The translations under genes were made by a program, and so were the position numbers. Below, piece after piece: positions 50,928 to 61,940 of a stretch of DNA of 64,000 nt; position 1 is the stretch's first letter, and every line of letters begins with the position of its first letter. Origin of the DNA: Alopecurus myosuroides. Taxonomy: Eukaryota > Streptophyta > Magnoliopsida > Poales > Poaceae. The stretch spans positions 51,461,827 to 51,525,826 of the forward strand of contig CM054063.1 of assembly GCA_028641055.1 (NCBI GenBank). Direction: 5' to 3'. The notes below the pieces were generated by a model. That model was given only the letters and a program-made list of their open reading frames with translations, did not search any database and was not told the DNA's origin.

Positions 50928-52691
50928 TAAAGAAAACTTTAGAACTCCTACGAAGAATTCCCTTGCACTCTATTTTGGAGGAAGATTTCCCTACACTCCA
51001 TGCTCTTTTTATAGTTCCTTTTTTTTGTGTGCAATCAAACACTCATGGATCCAAAAGCCTGTTGTTTTCTGATCTTGTAGGAATATCATGGACATCACAT
51101 GGACATGCCATTTCAATCATGCATTTTTCCTATTCCAGCATTCTGGATCGAATCAGCCCTAAATATAATGGTTAAGACTTAGTAACTTTACATTTCAAAG
51201 TTGAAGTATTTTAAACAACAAAATTTTGAGTTTGCTACATTGCATGTTTTTCTTTCCATACCTAAATTTTTTTATCTGAACATTTTGGTGCCAGTTTAAA
51301 CCATTGACTATACGGTTTGGGATTTATGTTTAAACCTTATGATGTCTGCTGCAAAAAAAAAAAAAAAAAATCGATGAATAATGTGTAATCTATGAAAGCT
51401 TTGCGATATTTTGAAAACTGAAGTCGTATTGAGTTAGATCATATAAATTTTCTAGTTATGGTATTTTTACCATTATGTACATCAGTACATGTAGTAGGTA
51501 CTCTACATACATATTCTAGTATCCACTAAATACAGGATTTCATGTAGATAGTTTACAAACTGAGATTATTGTACGAGCTATATCCAATGAAATTTCAGAT
51601 GCGCCAAAGAAATGGCACGGCCTCTTACATTTTCACGCCTTTCGCTGTCGTCGAAAGATACACGCCATTATGTATCAGGCGACCTGATGCTGACCGGGGC
51701 GAATGTGATAGCCGATTCAGACCACAATGCAGAGGTGTCGCCGTGTCATCAAGGCCCCTATCCATCCATCCATACATCGGCCATGTAGAAAAAAATAACT
51801 TCATCGATTAGGCGAAGCATAGCCAGGGAAGAACCTGACGTGGAGATCACTGTGATGGAGACTACTTATTTATGACCAGCTCGTTGTCTCCTTACGGATC
51901 ACAAGTCCACTTATCAAACCACCGATTATGGATGGAATCTGTGAGTTTAGTAGTCTCCCTGTGGATACATAGAGAGGCCGGGAGGCTTGATCTTCCTTTA
52001 AAAAGAAAAGGTGACCATCATCACTATGTTTCTCTTTATTTTGTTGGATTTTTTCCCTGGTAATATGTGCCTTTCTGTAGAATAAAAATCAAGTTACAAT
52101 AAAGAAGGATAGGAAAATTCTACCTTTTGCAAAAGGATCCTCATCCAAAAAATAAAATTACAATCCAAACCGAAGAAACCTCTGAGCAAGATACTAACAC
52201 TTGTCACTCTCTCTCTTGGTGCCCCGGTAGCGGCCATCCAAGAAAAAGTGGACATGCCACCTCTTTGCCCGAGCTCGACAATCGCTGATACCGCAGCTTT
52301 ACGGACTAACAAAGTAGCTCGCAAGCAAAAAATCATTGTTGTTGAAAGAATCAGATCGAGGCAGCACCCCGGACACACCATCGAACTCCAGACCTGACAA
52401 CTCTGCACCATGACGCCGGAGAAGGAAACGAGATCTGCCAGCTTCCGGCCACGAACACAGCACATGATTCGCCTTTTTCGGTTGTCACTGACGCAGACTA
52501 CGGCCCTTGAAAAAACTCCCGAGCTCCGCTTTGGCGCTTGAGTGAGTGTCGTCACAACGCGACGGAGACCGAGGATACAAATCCGCCACATGGATGTCGC
52601 CACCACGCCATCCCCGGTTGAACAGACTACTACCAGATCCATCACTTTGGAACACTTTTATTCATCGCCGCCTTCGCCGGAGCCAATACGC
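50928..52691. other. Intergenic DNA, no gene supported
   Basis: AT-rich sequence with a run of about 19 A at about 51353, which could be the tail of a retroposed SINE or similar but has no identifiable body. At 52090-52680 GC content rises and a 183-codon minus-strand frame appears; its composition and lack of any motif give no support for a protein. Confidence 0.5.
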
Positions 52692-53420
52692 CGAGCCTTA
52701 TTTCTTAAAACACTTTTATTTTCTGGTTTATGTCACATTCTACTGTCAATGTCTATGAGAATATGTCTAATATGAGAAATAACAGCTGCTTGCTATGTAA
52801 AATATCATTTGATAATTGATATGGTGGATACATAAAGGAATCACCTTAGCTATCCGAGGCAAAATATTCAGTACTATTGGCGGAAAAAACTTAAAGCTCT
52901 TAGGGAATATAGTAGTACATGTGTTCTTTTATTTTGTGTAGGCGCAAGGTATAAAAAAATTGTGTGCATGGACTCTCACATAGGCTCATAAGTACATGAA
53001 CACATATGGTGGGATACATATTGGATACATACATGAATCATCTTAGCTTTCCGAGGCAAAATATTGGGGCCTAAAATTAAAAGCTTTTAGGTTGCAGATG
53101 TGTTATTTAAGGCATAGAGGCTACATGGCACAAACTAATTTGTGTAAACTATTGTATGTCTGTGGGTTGCTTTATTTATAAACCGGGACGTAAAGCCTGT
53201 TTCGTGGATCATACATACCTAAAATTGTTAGTTCTACTACTTTTTTTTCCGGCATTCTGACGTCAACGACTAGGAGAAATGACAACTGATTGCTATATCA
53301 GATAAAAAGAAAAAGGGAAACTGAAAGAAGAGGTGCTAGCGCGGATCCACGGGACATGGTTCCATGTGTCTACTAAATCTGGATCATACGGGCACGTCAA
53401 GATCTGCAATTATTTGACAT
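52692..53420. repeat. CBL 5' flank, duplicated unit B
   Basis: Second copy of the unit at 49870-50580, about 2.8 kb away in the same orientation and clearly diverged. Pieces of the same sequence recur again at about 52999-53060 (GGTGGGATACATATTGGATAC) and 53870-54040 (GGTATAAAACAATTGTGTCC; TAGGCTCATAAGTA), so the area has been duplicated more than once. Confidence 0.8.
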
Positions 53421-55112
53421 GATGGGGGTACTCATTGATACTTTAAAATCATTGGTGGTACTAAGAAATCCATTTTGGTCACGCGTAGATTTTAACATAA
53501 TATGTGTGCACAAAGTTGTTTCATGAAAAACCTACATTTTTTGTGCCGTGTATAAAAAATACGAAAAAAAAGTCTCGTGAAAAGGCTTATTTTAGCATCA
53601 AAATTTTGTCTTTTACACAAGCCAGGGAAAATGTCGATTTTTGATGAAACGACTTTGTGAATACAAAGAATCTTGAGATCTACGTGCGGATATTTTTATG
53701 CAATTTTTATAACATTTTAAAATACATTTTAAATATGGGGTGCATATGCACCAGGAAGCCACAACGTCTCCTTGGTATTACTCTATTGATTTTGAGCCAA
53801 TATTAAGTGGTGGGACTAGAATGATGTTCTTGCTGCAGACTCATTGTACTTGGGAATTTGTTCAGTGCAGGCATAGCCGCAGGTATAAAACAATTGTGTC
53901 CACGTGTTCTTAAGTAGGTCCACAAGTACCTAATTATTATGCAGTGTACTTTTTATTTTTATTTTGGGTAGGCAAAGTGCAAGCCGAAAATAATTACGTC
54001 CATACTTTTTTTTTCTTAAGTAGGCTCATAAGTATCAACTGGGCTTGTGGTATGAATATTTAGTCGAATGATGAAAGCTAGGAAATATTATTTGAAAAAT
54101 AATACTTTTACCTAGTGATTTATGGATAACATTAAAATAAAAAAAGTTGTGATAAAGTGGCAATAATTTTTAATGTATGAAAATTCATCCACGTATGTTT
54201 ACAAAACAACAGATTCAAAATAGGAACTTTTAATTTGATAAAAATATTATGGATACTAAAAAATATATTGTGTTCTATAGCATCATACTCAAGTAATCAT
54301 ATTTATATTAGAAACTTTGGGATATTTTAAACATTACATGGTTTCTGTACAAAATCCAAAGCATATTGATATTGGGAGTTAAATTATAAAATTTTGGATT
54401 CATATAAAATCGTAATTTGAGATGATAATGAGATTTCATCTGCTAGGTCAAAGTAACCGAGAGAGACTAGAGCTCTCATACACATCAATATAGATAGTTG
54501 TAGCACTAGTGTTATGAGAATTCGGAAGTCGCATGGCAGTGAGCATCTATGGGAGTAATGATAGACGTGTCAATGTTACCACTAGATGAGCTAGTAGACT
54601 CGACAACAAGAAAAAAAAAGTTTTTGGACAACATGAAATATATTTTAGGAGAATATTTTTAAATATGAGCATGGACATTTTGATGATATGATTTGACATT
54701 TTTAAGTGTTAGAGTATCTGGTGCAAAAAGAGTTCAATATTGATGAATCTTTTGAAATAATGCATAATTAATGGAATATTTGAGGTACAAAGAAAAATAA
54801 GTTTAAATTGAGTTGGATCGCAAAGGTATTAAATTATAGCCCAACGACATGGCCCCATATATATAGCACTATAAATTCAGTTTTAGACACGGTATAATGT
54901 ATGGCAACAAGTGATTCAATGGATGAATCATAAGGACCGCTGAGACGTATTTCTCACCATTGATGGGGCTGGTTATAAGGGGCGATGAGAAATATGTCCA
55001 AAGGTGTACTTTCCTGTTACCTTAAAGGACTATGCCATTTTCTGTAGACAACATGAAAATGGTTTTTTAATTGTTGTGTACTCCCTACGTTCTCATTTAG
55101 ACATTTCTTACT
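53421..55112. other. Intergenic DNA, repeats only
   Basis: Contains the dispersed repeat match 53520-53660 with a palindrome GGTGCATATGCACC at about 53739, AT-rich sequence, an inverted pair GACGTATTTCTCACC / GATGAGAAATATGTCC at 54944-55000, and at 55079 a half Stowaway-like end (TACTCCCTACGTTCTCAT) that is cut off. No gene is supported. Confidence 0.5.
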
Positions 55113-56198
55113 ATTATTTAGTCACCATTTGAACTTTGAAGGTGTCCTGATATTTATGTTTTGCTACCACACAAATGACAAGATGGATACCACTTTATTG
55201 TGTTTTCTTTATAATTGAAACAAACGTATCACTTTTAATGCATTGTTATTCATTGTCATTTATTTGTGTTACTTTTCATTGCAACATATTTGCTAAGTTT
55301 ACATTAGTTCAAATAATATTTATCATAACTTTGTTAAAGTACTTTGATCTCAGCTTACAATGCTTTTACATAACGTTGATCAAGATTGTGTTGGATTCAT
55401 GTCACCTAAAAATTATTTTGTTATCACTTACCTATTCGAGGACGAGCATGAGTTAAGCTTGGGGATTCTGATACGTTGCAAACGTATCTATAATTTTTGA
55501 TGCTCCATAATTGTTTTTTTACATGTTTTTCCTATGTTTTCTATCATTTATTGGACTAACCTATTAGCAAGATGCCTAGTGTCAGTTTCTGTCTGTTTTG
55601 TTTGTGAATTGCAGAAAAGGACAAAAAATGAAAGTGCTCGGAATTTGCTAAAAATTTACGAGGATTTTTTATTCACCAGAAGACTCGAGAAGGCAGAAGG
55701 AGACCCGGAGGGGAGCCACATGGCCTCCAGGAGGGCACCTGCCGCACCCCCTTGGCCGCGCCTGGGGCCCACCTAGAGACCCGATCACCACCTTGTGTGG
55801 CCTCTTCGCTTATAAAATCACTGACATAATTCAGAAGGATACCGGAGGACAGAAACGCATATGAGCTCCGCTGCTATCCAAAACTCTAATTTGCGAGACA
55901 AAAGTCTCTGTTCTGGCACTCTTCCAGGTCGGGGAAGTGCCCTCGAAGCCATCTTCATCGACGTTGGTGCCTCCCACGATGATGCTGCAGTAGTCCTTCC
56001 TTGGGGCTGAGGGCCCGTGCTAGTAGCTATGTGGTTATCTCTCTCTCATGATGTGATCTTAATTGTGATTGTGTGTTATGTTATGATTGTTGAATCTATG
56101 ATGTTTCCCCTTTATTATGTAATGGATACAATGTACTCAATTGGTTTTATGTAGTATAATTCTCCGGAGTCACAATTGTTCCATGGTGACAGTGGGGT
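55113..56198 (+). mobile_element. 5'-truncated pol-less element: internal end and LTR
   Basis: 55113-55468 matches the internal 3' end of the element at 28586-35924 (GAACTTTGAAGGTGTCCT..., CGAGGACGAGCATGAGTTAAGCTTGGGGATTC). The LTR starts at 55469 with TGATACGTTGCAAACG and is interrupted after 56198 by the LTR of Sirevirus copy 2. Its first bases equal those of the lone LTR at 37302, so it belongs to that subfamily. Confidence 0.85.
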
Positions 56199-57600
56199 TG
56201 AAAGTGCATTCGCATCTTTGATCTCTCTTAGGTTTTGGAGTTGAAAACAACACAACTAAGCTTCTAACAGTGCGTCAAGTATTTCAGGTAATATCAATTA
56301 GACGCCAAAAAGGTGAAGAGAATTCCAAGAAATTGCCACCAAAATTGACTTGGTCCAGCGGTAGTACCGGGCTTGGCAGCGGTAGTACCGCTCCGCACAG
56401 GAAGCGGTAGTACCGCGCCCAGTACCGCCAGAAGTACCGCCAGGAGTAAAATCCTCTCTGTATCAGACGATACTGAGGCGGTAGTGGATCGGTAGTACCT
56501 CTGCACTCATTTCAGTTTTGAGCAAAACCTTGCTCAGCGGTAGTACCGCTACTGGCTGGCGGTAGTACCGCTCCCTACAGGAAGCGGTAGTACCGCCCTC
56601 AGTACCGGCCCTTCTACCGCTAGCTAGGATTTGCTCTCTGTGTCGCACGGTACTAGAGAGGTAGTGACCTAGTACTACCGCCAACCACTTCGAATTAATT
56701 CGAAGATAGTGGCCAGCGGTAGTACTGGTGTGCACTCGCGGTAGTACCGCTGCTTGAGTACCAAGGTACTTCAGCAGCAGTACCGCCTGCACCCTGCGTC
56801 TGGGACGCGCTAGTACCGCGTGGATACCCAGGTAGCGGTAGTACCGTTGGACCAGCGGTAGTACCGCCAGGCATGAAAAGGGTCAAACCGGCTAGTTTTG
56901 GGAAGGGGCTATAAATACCCCCTCTCCTTCTTCCCCAACAGGTAGCTCACTCCAGCATTAAAGTCAAGCACTTATTGAGCCTCCAAAAGCTAGATCTCTC
57001 CCAATCCCTCCACCCAAACTCGTTGATACTTGGAGGATTGAAGGAGAAGACCCGGATCTACATCTTCACCGACTCGTTCTTCATTTCCCCCTCGCTAGCT
57101 AGAGGGATCTAGCCTAGGGTTTCCTCTTGTGGAGAACCTAGGCATCTTGCTACTTGTTGGTGATTTAAGGATTGTTGGGAGCCCCCAATTTGGTTGTGGG
57201 TGTGTGCCCCAAGTTGTTTGTAAAGGACTCGATCCCCGCCTCAAAGGGGTTCAATAGTGGAAGGTGAACTAGGCCTTTATGGTGGAGTTCATCGGAGAAT
57301 AGGGTGAGGCCTTTGTGGCGTTGAGTAGGCCTTCATGGCGAGCTCACACCCCTCCAACGAGACGTACTCCCTTAACATGGAGGAACTCGGGAATACATCG
57401 TGTCTCCGTGTGCTTCCGGTTACCTCGTTCCCTTTACTTACTTGCTTTGTGTTTATTGCATCCTTGTCATATAGGTAAATTCACCGTAGTTGCATTATCT
57501 AGAGAATTTACCTTTGTGTCAAGCCTAATTGTTAAATAAAAATTAAAATTGGTCGTAGTACCTATTCACCCCCCCTCTAGGTGCCCATACTTTACTTTCA
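56199..57600 (+). repeat. Sirevirus copy 2: 5' LTR, 1,402 bp, with palindromes
   Basis: It starts TGAAAGTGCATTCGC and ends TACTTTCA, two bases before the PBS. The 56350-56870 part carries nine copies of CGGTAGTACCG, seven of them the full 13-mer palindrome GCGGTAGTACCGC (56379, 56404, 56537, 56559, 56584, 56738, 56855), plus variants. The TATA box (TATAAATA, 56910-56917) follows about 45 bp after the last copy. The rest matches the LTR of copy 1. Confidence 0.93.
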
Positions 57601-57602
57601 AT

Positions 57603-57614
57603 TGGTATAAGAGC
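57603..57614 (+). promoter_or_regulatory. Primer-binding site (tRNA-Met type)
   Basis: TGGTATAAGAGC directly follows the LTR with a 2-bp gap. It differs by one base from TGGTATCAGAGC, the complement of the plant initiator tRNA-Met 3' end used by Sireviruses. Confidence 0.9.
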
Positions 57615-57655
57615 CTCGGCTCTTATATTGAGCTTAACCGCCTAAGAGTTTAAGT

Positions 57656-60087
57656 ATGGGAGAAGAGTCGGATACCGAATCGTCCAAGGCTAGGGTGTCC
57701 ATGAATGATCTCAATGAATTGAGAAATTCATTGACCTCATCCATAGATGCTAAATTTGATGAGTTGCGTCAAGTCTTGTCGCAACTCCTCAAAGCCAAAG
57801 GACCGGAGGTCTCCGAGAATTCTCCTCCGGAAATCATTCCGGAGGGCGCTAAGAAAGGGATAGATGGTGATCCATCTAAAACTGCTTCCGCCAAAAACTC
57901 CACCGAAAAGGGCACGGATGGAGATGGAGAATATCACTCCGTTAAAGGACATTATTCTCCCGACCCCCCGTCCCTCATCCTCATATAATCCCTAGGGGAG
58001 ACCCACCTAAAATTGATGCTTTTTCTTTTCGTGAATGGCAATATTACATGGAGACTCACTTGAACTCTTCTTGTATAGAGCTTTGGAGGGTCACTCGTGA
58101 TGGATACAAACCTCATGACCCCAAGAACCTTACAAGAAGGGAAGCCGTAGATTGTCAAATCAACTACAACGCCTTGTCAATTCTTCAACAAGCCGTGGGT
58201 CCTAACCACATGCCTCATCTTCAACAATATTCCACTGCCAAGGAAACATGTGACGCTCTTGTCGTCATGTTTGTGGGCAATGAGAGTATGCAAAGGAATA
58301 GATATGATGCCTCGACCAATGAGGCCAAAGGGTTCTATATGCATGATGGAGAGGACCATGTAGACATGTACCATAGACTCAAGACTCTTGGCACCGCCTT
58401 CTCAAATGTCGGTGCCAAGTACATTGATGATGCTTTGATCAAGAGGAAGTACATGATTGCCCTAATGCCATTTGAGGGCGCGGACTTGAAGAGCATTCAA
58501 GGAAGACATGATTTCTCTTCCATGACCTCAACACAAGTGATGCAAGAAGTGTGCCCTTATCAAGTGCAAACCAAGAATGCTCTTGACAACCGTGCTAGGG
58601 CCATTGGAATGCACAAAGGGGCATCCATTGCTTTGAAGGCCAAGGTTGTGTCAAGAGAGTTTGAGGAAGAAGAAGAAGAGGCATTGTCTCCCTTGAAGGA
58701 ACAAGACTATGATCCCGTGCTAAAGGATCTCATTGCCCTCACCGTGCAGAAGTTTTGGAGCAATCCTCCCAAGGGCAAGAAATTTGTTGAGGAGAAGACC
58801 AAGTCTCGCTATGGCAATGATGGGACTCAAAAAGTGAGGTCTTGCTTCAATTGCCAAGACAAGCACCACTTCATCGTGGAGTGTCCCTATGAAAATAGAG
58901 AACTCCATAGTGGCAAGCTCATTCGCAAAGACAAGTCCAAGGTTGAGTACAAGAAACCTCATTTCAAGAAGAAACCATTCAACAAGAATTCTCCCACCAA
59001 GTTTTTGCTTTTTACTCAAGAGGAGTATGATTCCGGGAGTGATGAAGAAGAAGAAACCCCAAATGAAGTGGCCGCTCTTGCTATTGCTTCTACTCCATCA
59101 TATTCATCTCTCTTTGAATCCCCCAATGACAATCATCCTCAACGAAATGCCAAGTGCTTCATGGCTAAGGCCACGGAGGTATCACCTTCCTCCAACTCTA
59201 AGACCCCTAGTGAACTAGAACATCTTGCTAGGCTTAGAGTAGAAGATGAAAGTCTCTCCTTGGAACATTTTATGTCTAACATGCAAGGGGAAACCAAGAA
59301 TTACTTTGAGCATCTCATGAGCCAATTAGGAGAGGCCCAAGAAGCTATTGAGAAGAAAGGTGAGGTTGAAAGAAGGGATGCGGATGAAATTGCATCTCTC
59401 TCTATGGCTCTTGAGGAAGATCATGATGGTAGAGTTTCTCTTGAGGAGGAACTTGAATCTATTGAAGAAACTCATAATGAACTTGTTTCTAATATCACTA
59501 AGGAACGTGATCTTACTGTCGCTAAATATAAAAAGGGTAAAAAGGATAAGGTCGAGTTTGGGGTTGGTCATGGTAAACTAACCGAGGAGTTTGAAAAACT
59601 AACCGAGGCTCAGAAAGCTTTGGAGAGTCAACATTCTTCCCTCAAAGAGTTGCATGAACAACTCCAAACTCAACTTAATCATCTTAACCACCCTAGCACC
59701 TCTACTTCTTCTTGTGATCATGCAAATATTATTGAGGAAAATGCTAGGTTGAAGGTTGAGCTTGCAAGGCTCAAGGGAAAAGGCCCTCAAGTTGAGAAGG
59801 TTGTGATCCCTACACCACAAGTGGTTGCCCCTAGATCTAATGTGGTAATTTCTAGACCACAATTGAGTGATCCAAGGCAACAAATGGGCAAGAAAGTTCT
59901 TGGCTATGTAGCCAAGAAGAAGAACAACAAGAAGAACAACAAGAAGAAGACCAACAATGGTGCTTCGGGTGGTATTGTCATTAGAGACAACACTACTCAT
60001 AGCACACCCGCTCAAGCAAACAATGTTGCCTCGAGTAGTAGTGTCATGAGGGACAACACTACTCGTAGCACCTCCACGGGAAACTAA
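57656..60087 (+). pseudogene. Sirevirus gag with zinc knuckle and coiled coil
   Basis: The protein would build the particle. It starts at ATG 57656 (MGEESDTESSKARVSMNDLN). The frame breaks in a run of six C at 57964-57969, after which the other frame reads on without a break to TAA at 60085. Beyond the break come the gag core (FSFREWQYYMETHLNSSCIELWRV), acidic and basic stretches, the knuckle CFNCQDKHHFIVEC (C-x2-C-x4-H-x4-C, about 58843-58884), and a long Glu/Leu-rich coiled coil (about 59200-59700). A Lys/Asn-rich tail follows, and the phrase RDNTT(H/R)ST is repeated near the C-terminus. A coiled coil in gag is typical of Sireviruses. A single base change is the only visible defect. Confidence 0.9.
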
Positions 60088-60600
60088 CAATCCACACCAT
60101 TTCTTATATGTTGATTATTATGGTGTTGTGCAAGCTAAATATGTTGGTCCTATTGAGGGTTTCATTGACTATACTATTTGGGTTCCAAAGACCCTTGTTG
60201 CTAACATGAAGGGACCCTCCTCGGGTCCTAACTCTAGTCAATGATCTTTTGCAGGACTATGCTTCCGGTGGGACTAAATGGATAATTGATAGTGGATGCA
60301 CTAGCCATATGACCGGAATCTAAGAACTTGTGACGGAGTTGCGCCCAAATTACATACAAGCAACCTCACTTATGGAGACTCGTCCTCGTCTAAGGTATCC
60401 GGGTTCGGCAAGGTTGTGGTTTCTTCCGATATCACTATCGTGAACGTCATGCTTGTCGAATCCCTTGGTTACAATTTACTTTCCGTCCGCTCTCTTGGAA
60501 AGATGGGTTTGTCCGTCTTTTTTGATGTTGATATTGTGGTACTTTTGAGGAGCAAGACTCTTGACGTCGCTTACGTGGGACATGTTGAAAATGAGTTGTT
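60088..60600 (+). pseudogene. Sirevirus protease region, frameshifted and shortened
   Basis: After the gag stop, coding continues in the next frame (HHFLYVDYYGVVQAKYVGP) to a TGA at about 60242. Another frame then reads DYASGGTKWIIDSGCTSHMTG, with the catalytic DSG at 60288-60296. About a dozen residues later it jumps, probably through a small deletion near 60318, to a segment that ends MVSSDITIVNVMLVESLGYN (60416 on). The protease would process Gag-Pol. Three frames are needed to read it. Confidence 0.85.
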
Positions 60601-60603
60601 CGT

Positions 60604-61509
60604 GTGGACTTTTCGAAGTCCACCAACTCTCAAACAATGTGTCTTTTCGGAAAGGCGGACGTGGGATGGTTGTGGCATCGCCGCTTGTCCCATGTCAACA
60701 TGAGAACTTTGCAAAGTCTTCACAAAGGTGGCCTTATTGTTGGACTAAAAGAATATGTTTCCTTTTCAAAGGATCGCGTTTTTAGGTCATGTGTTGAAGG
60801 AAAGATGCATGATAAGGCGCACAAGGCCAAGACTATTATTTCATCAAAGAGGATCTTGGAGCTTCTCCATGTTGATCTCTTTGGTGCCGTGCCCGAGGCA
60901 AGTCTTGGTGGCAATAAGTATTTCTTGGTGATTATCGATGATTATTCAAGATACACTTGGGTTTATTTCTTCAAGTGCAAGAGTGAAACTCAACAAACCA
61001 TCATCGACTTCTCCAACAAAGTGCAACGTCAACACAATGTGCAAATCATGGCTATTAGGAGTGATAATGGTTCGGAGTTCAAGAACTACACTTCGAATGA
61101 ATTCCTTAGTGAAGAAGGCATTTGTCATCAATACTCCGCCACTTACACTCCTCAACAAAATGGTGCTGCCGAAAGGAAGAATCACACTCTCTTGGATATG
61201 GCAAGGACCATGTTGGCGGAGTACACTTCTCCCCAATATTTATGGGCCGAGGCCATATCCACCGCATGCCACTCCTCCAACCGCCTCTACATCCGCAAAG
61301 GCTTGGACAAGACTCCATATGATATCCTCACCGGCAACAAGCCCAACGTCTCCTACTTCCGTGTTTTCGGTTGTAAGTTCTTGTATTTGATCAAGGGTGT
61401 TAGGTTGTCTAAATTTCAATCCAAAACTATTCATGGTATATTTGTTGGTTACAGTGCCGAATCCCACACTTATAGAGTCTTTGACAAAGCCTCACGGATT
61501 GTCATATAA
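60604..61509 (+). pseudogene. Sirevirus integrase
   Basis: The 301-codon frame begins in the gag-preintegrase zinc region (GWLWHRRLSHVNMRTL). The HH half is present, but only one Cys of the CxxC is visible (FRSCVEGK). The catalytic core has D in LLHVDLFG (about 60869), D in IRSDNGSEFKN (about 61060) and E in QQNGAAERKNH (about 61170). The C-terminal part WAEAISTACHSSNRLY...FGCKFLYLIKG is typical of copia integrases. A frameshift at about 60600 separates it from the protease, and a TAA at 61507 interrupts it (the same frame continues after it as SVSFEENDGSQV). Confidence 0.92.
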
Positions 61510-61940
61510 GCTTGTAGTGTGTCTTTCGAGGAAAATGATGGCTCCCAAGTGGCGCAATTTCATGTTTCTAATGTAGATGTTGAAATACCTCAAGAATCCA
61601 TAGGAAGGATGGGTGTGGGATTTTTCCGCCCCATTGAGGGACACCTTATGGCGACTCGAGAAGGACTATGCTCTACTCAAGTGGAGCCCTCCTCTACAAT
61701 AGAAGAACAAGACAAGGAGCCAAGTGCTACACCTAACCAAGAACATGTTGAAGACCCTCCTCTTGTTGACCAAGTTACTACGCAAGATGCAACCACTCCT
61801 ATCATTCATGCTAGTCAAGGTCAAGGCCAAGATCTTCGTCCTCTCCTCAATTTGAATCTAGTGTTGAAGATATTGTTGATGATAATGATGATCAAGGCCA
61901 AGTTGGTCAAGATGGGGACCCAAAGGATCAAGATGATCAA
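61510..61940 (+). pseudogene. Sirevirus linker between integrase and RT
   Basis: Same frame as integrase until about 61838 (FRPIEGHLMATREGLCSTQVEPSS, rich in Gln, Asp, Pro), then a one-base shift into the RT frame (SSVEDIVDDNDDQGQVGQDG). Low-complexity acidic linkers of this kind join integrase to RT in Sireviruses. Copy 1 starts inside this segment at 27017. Confidence 0.85.

Noticed and set aside
51353..51372. Poly-A run as the tail of a SINE or processed pseudogene
   Set aside because: No A/B box, no target duplication and no coding or SINE body could be seen upstream.
51569..51811. 80-codon plus-strand frame
   Set aside because: Low-quality composition with no motif, in AT-rich intergenic DNA with no supporting context.
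52094..52645. 183-codon minus-strand frame
   Set aside because: No recognisable motif, no splice or start context, and it sits in repeat-laden intergenic DNA. It could be a transposon remnant but not a supported gene.
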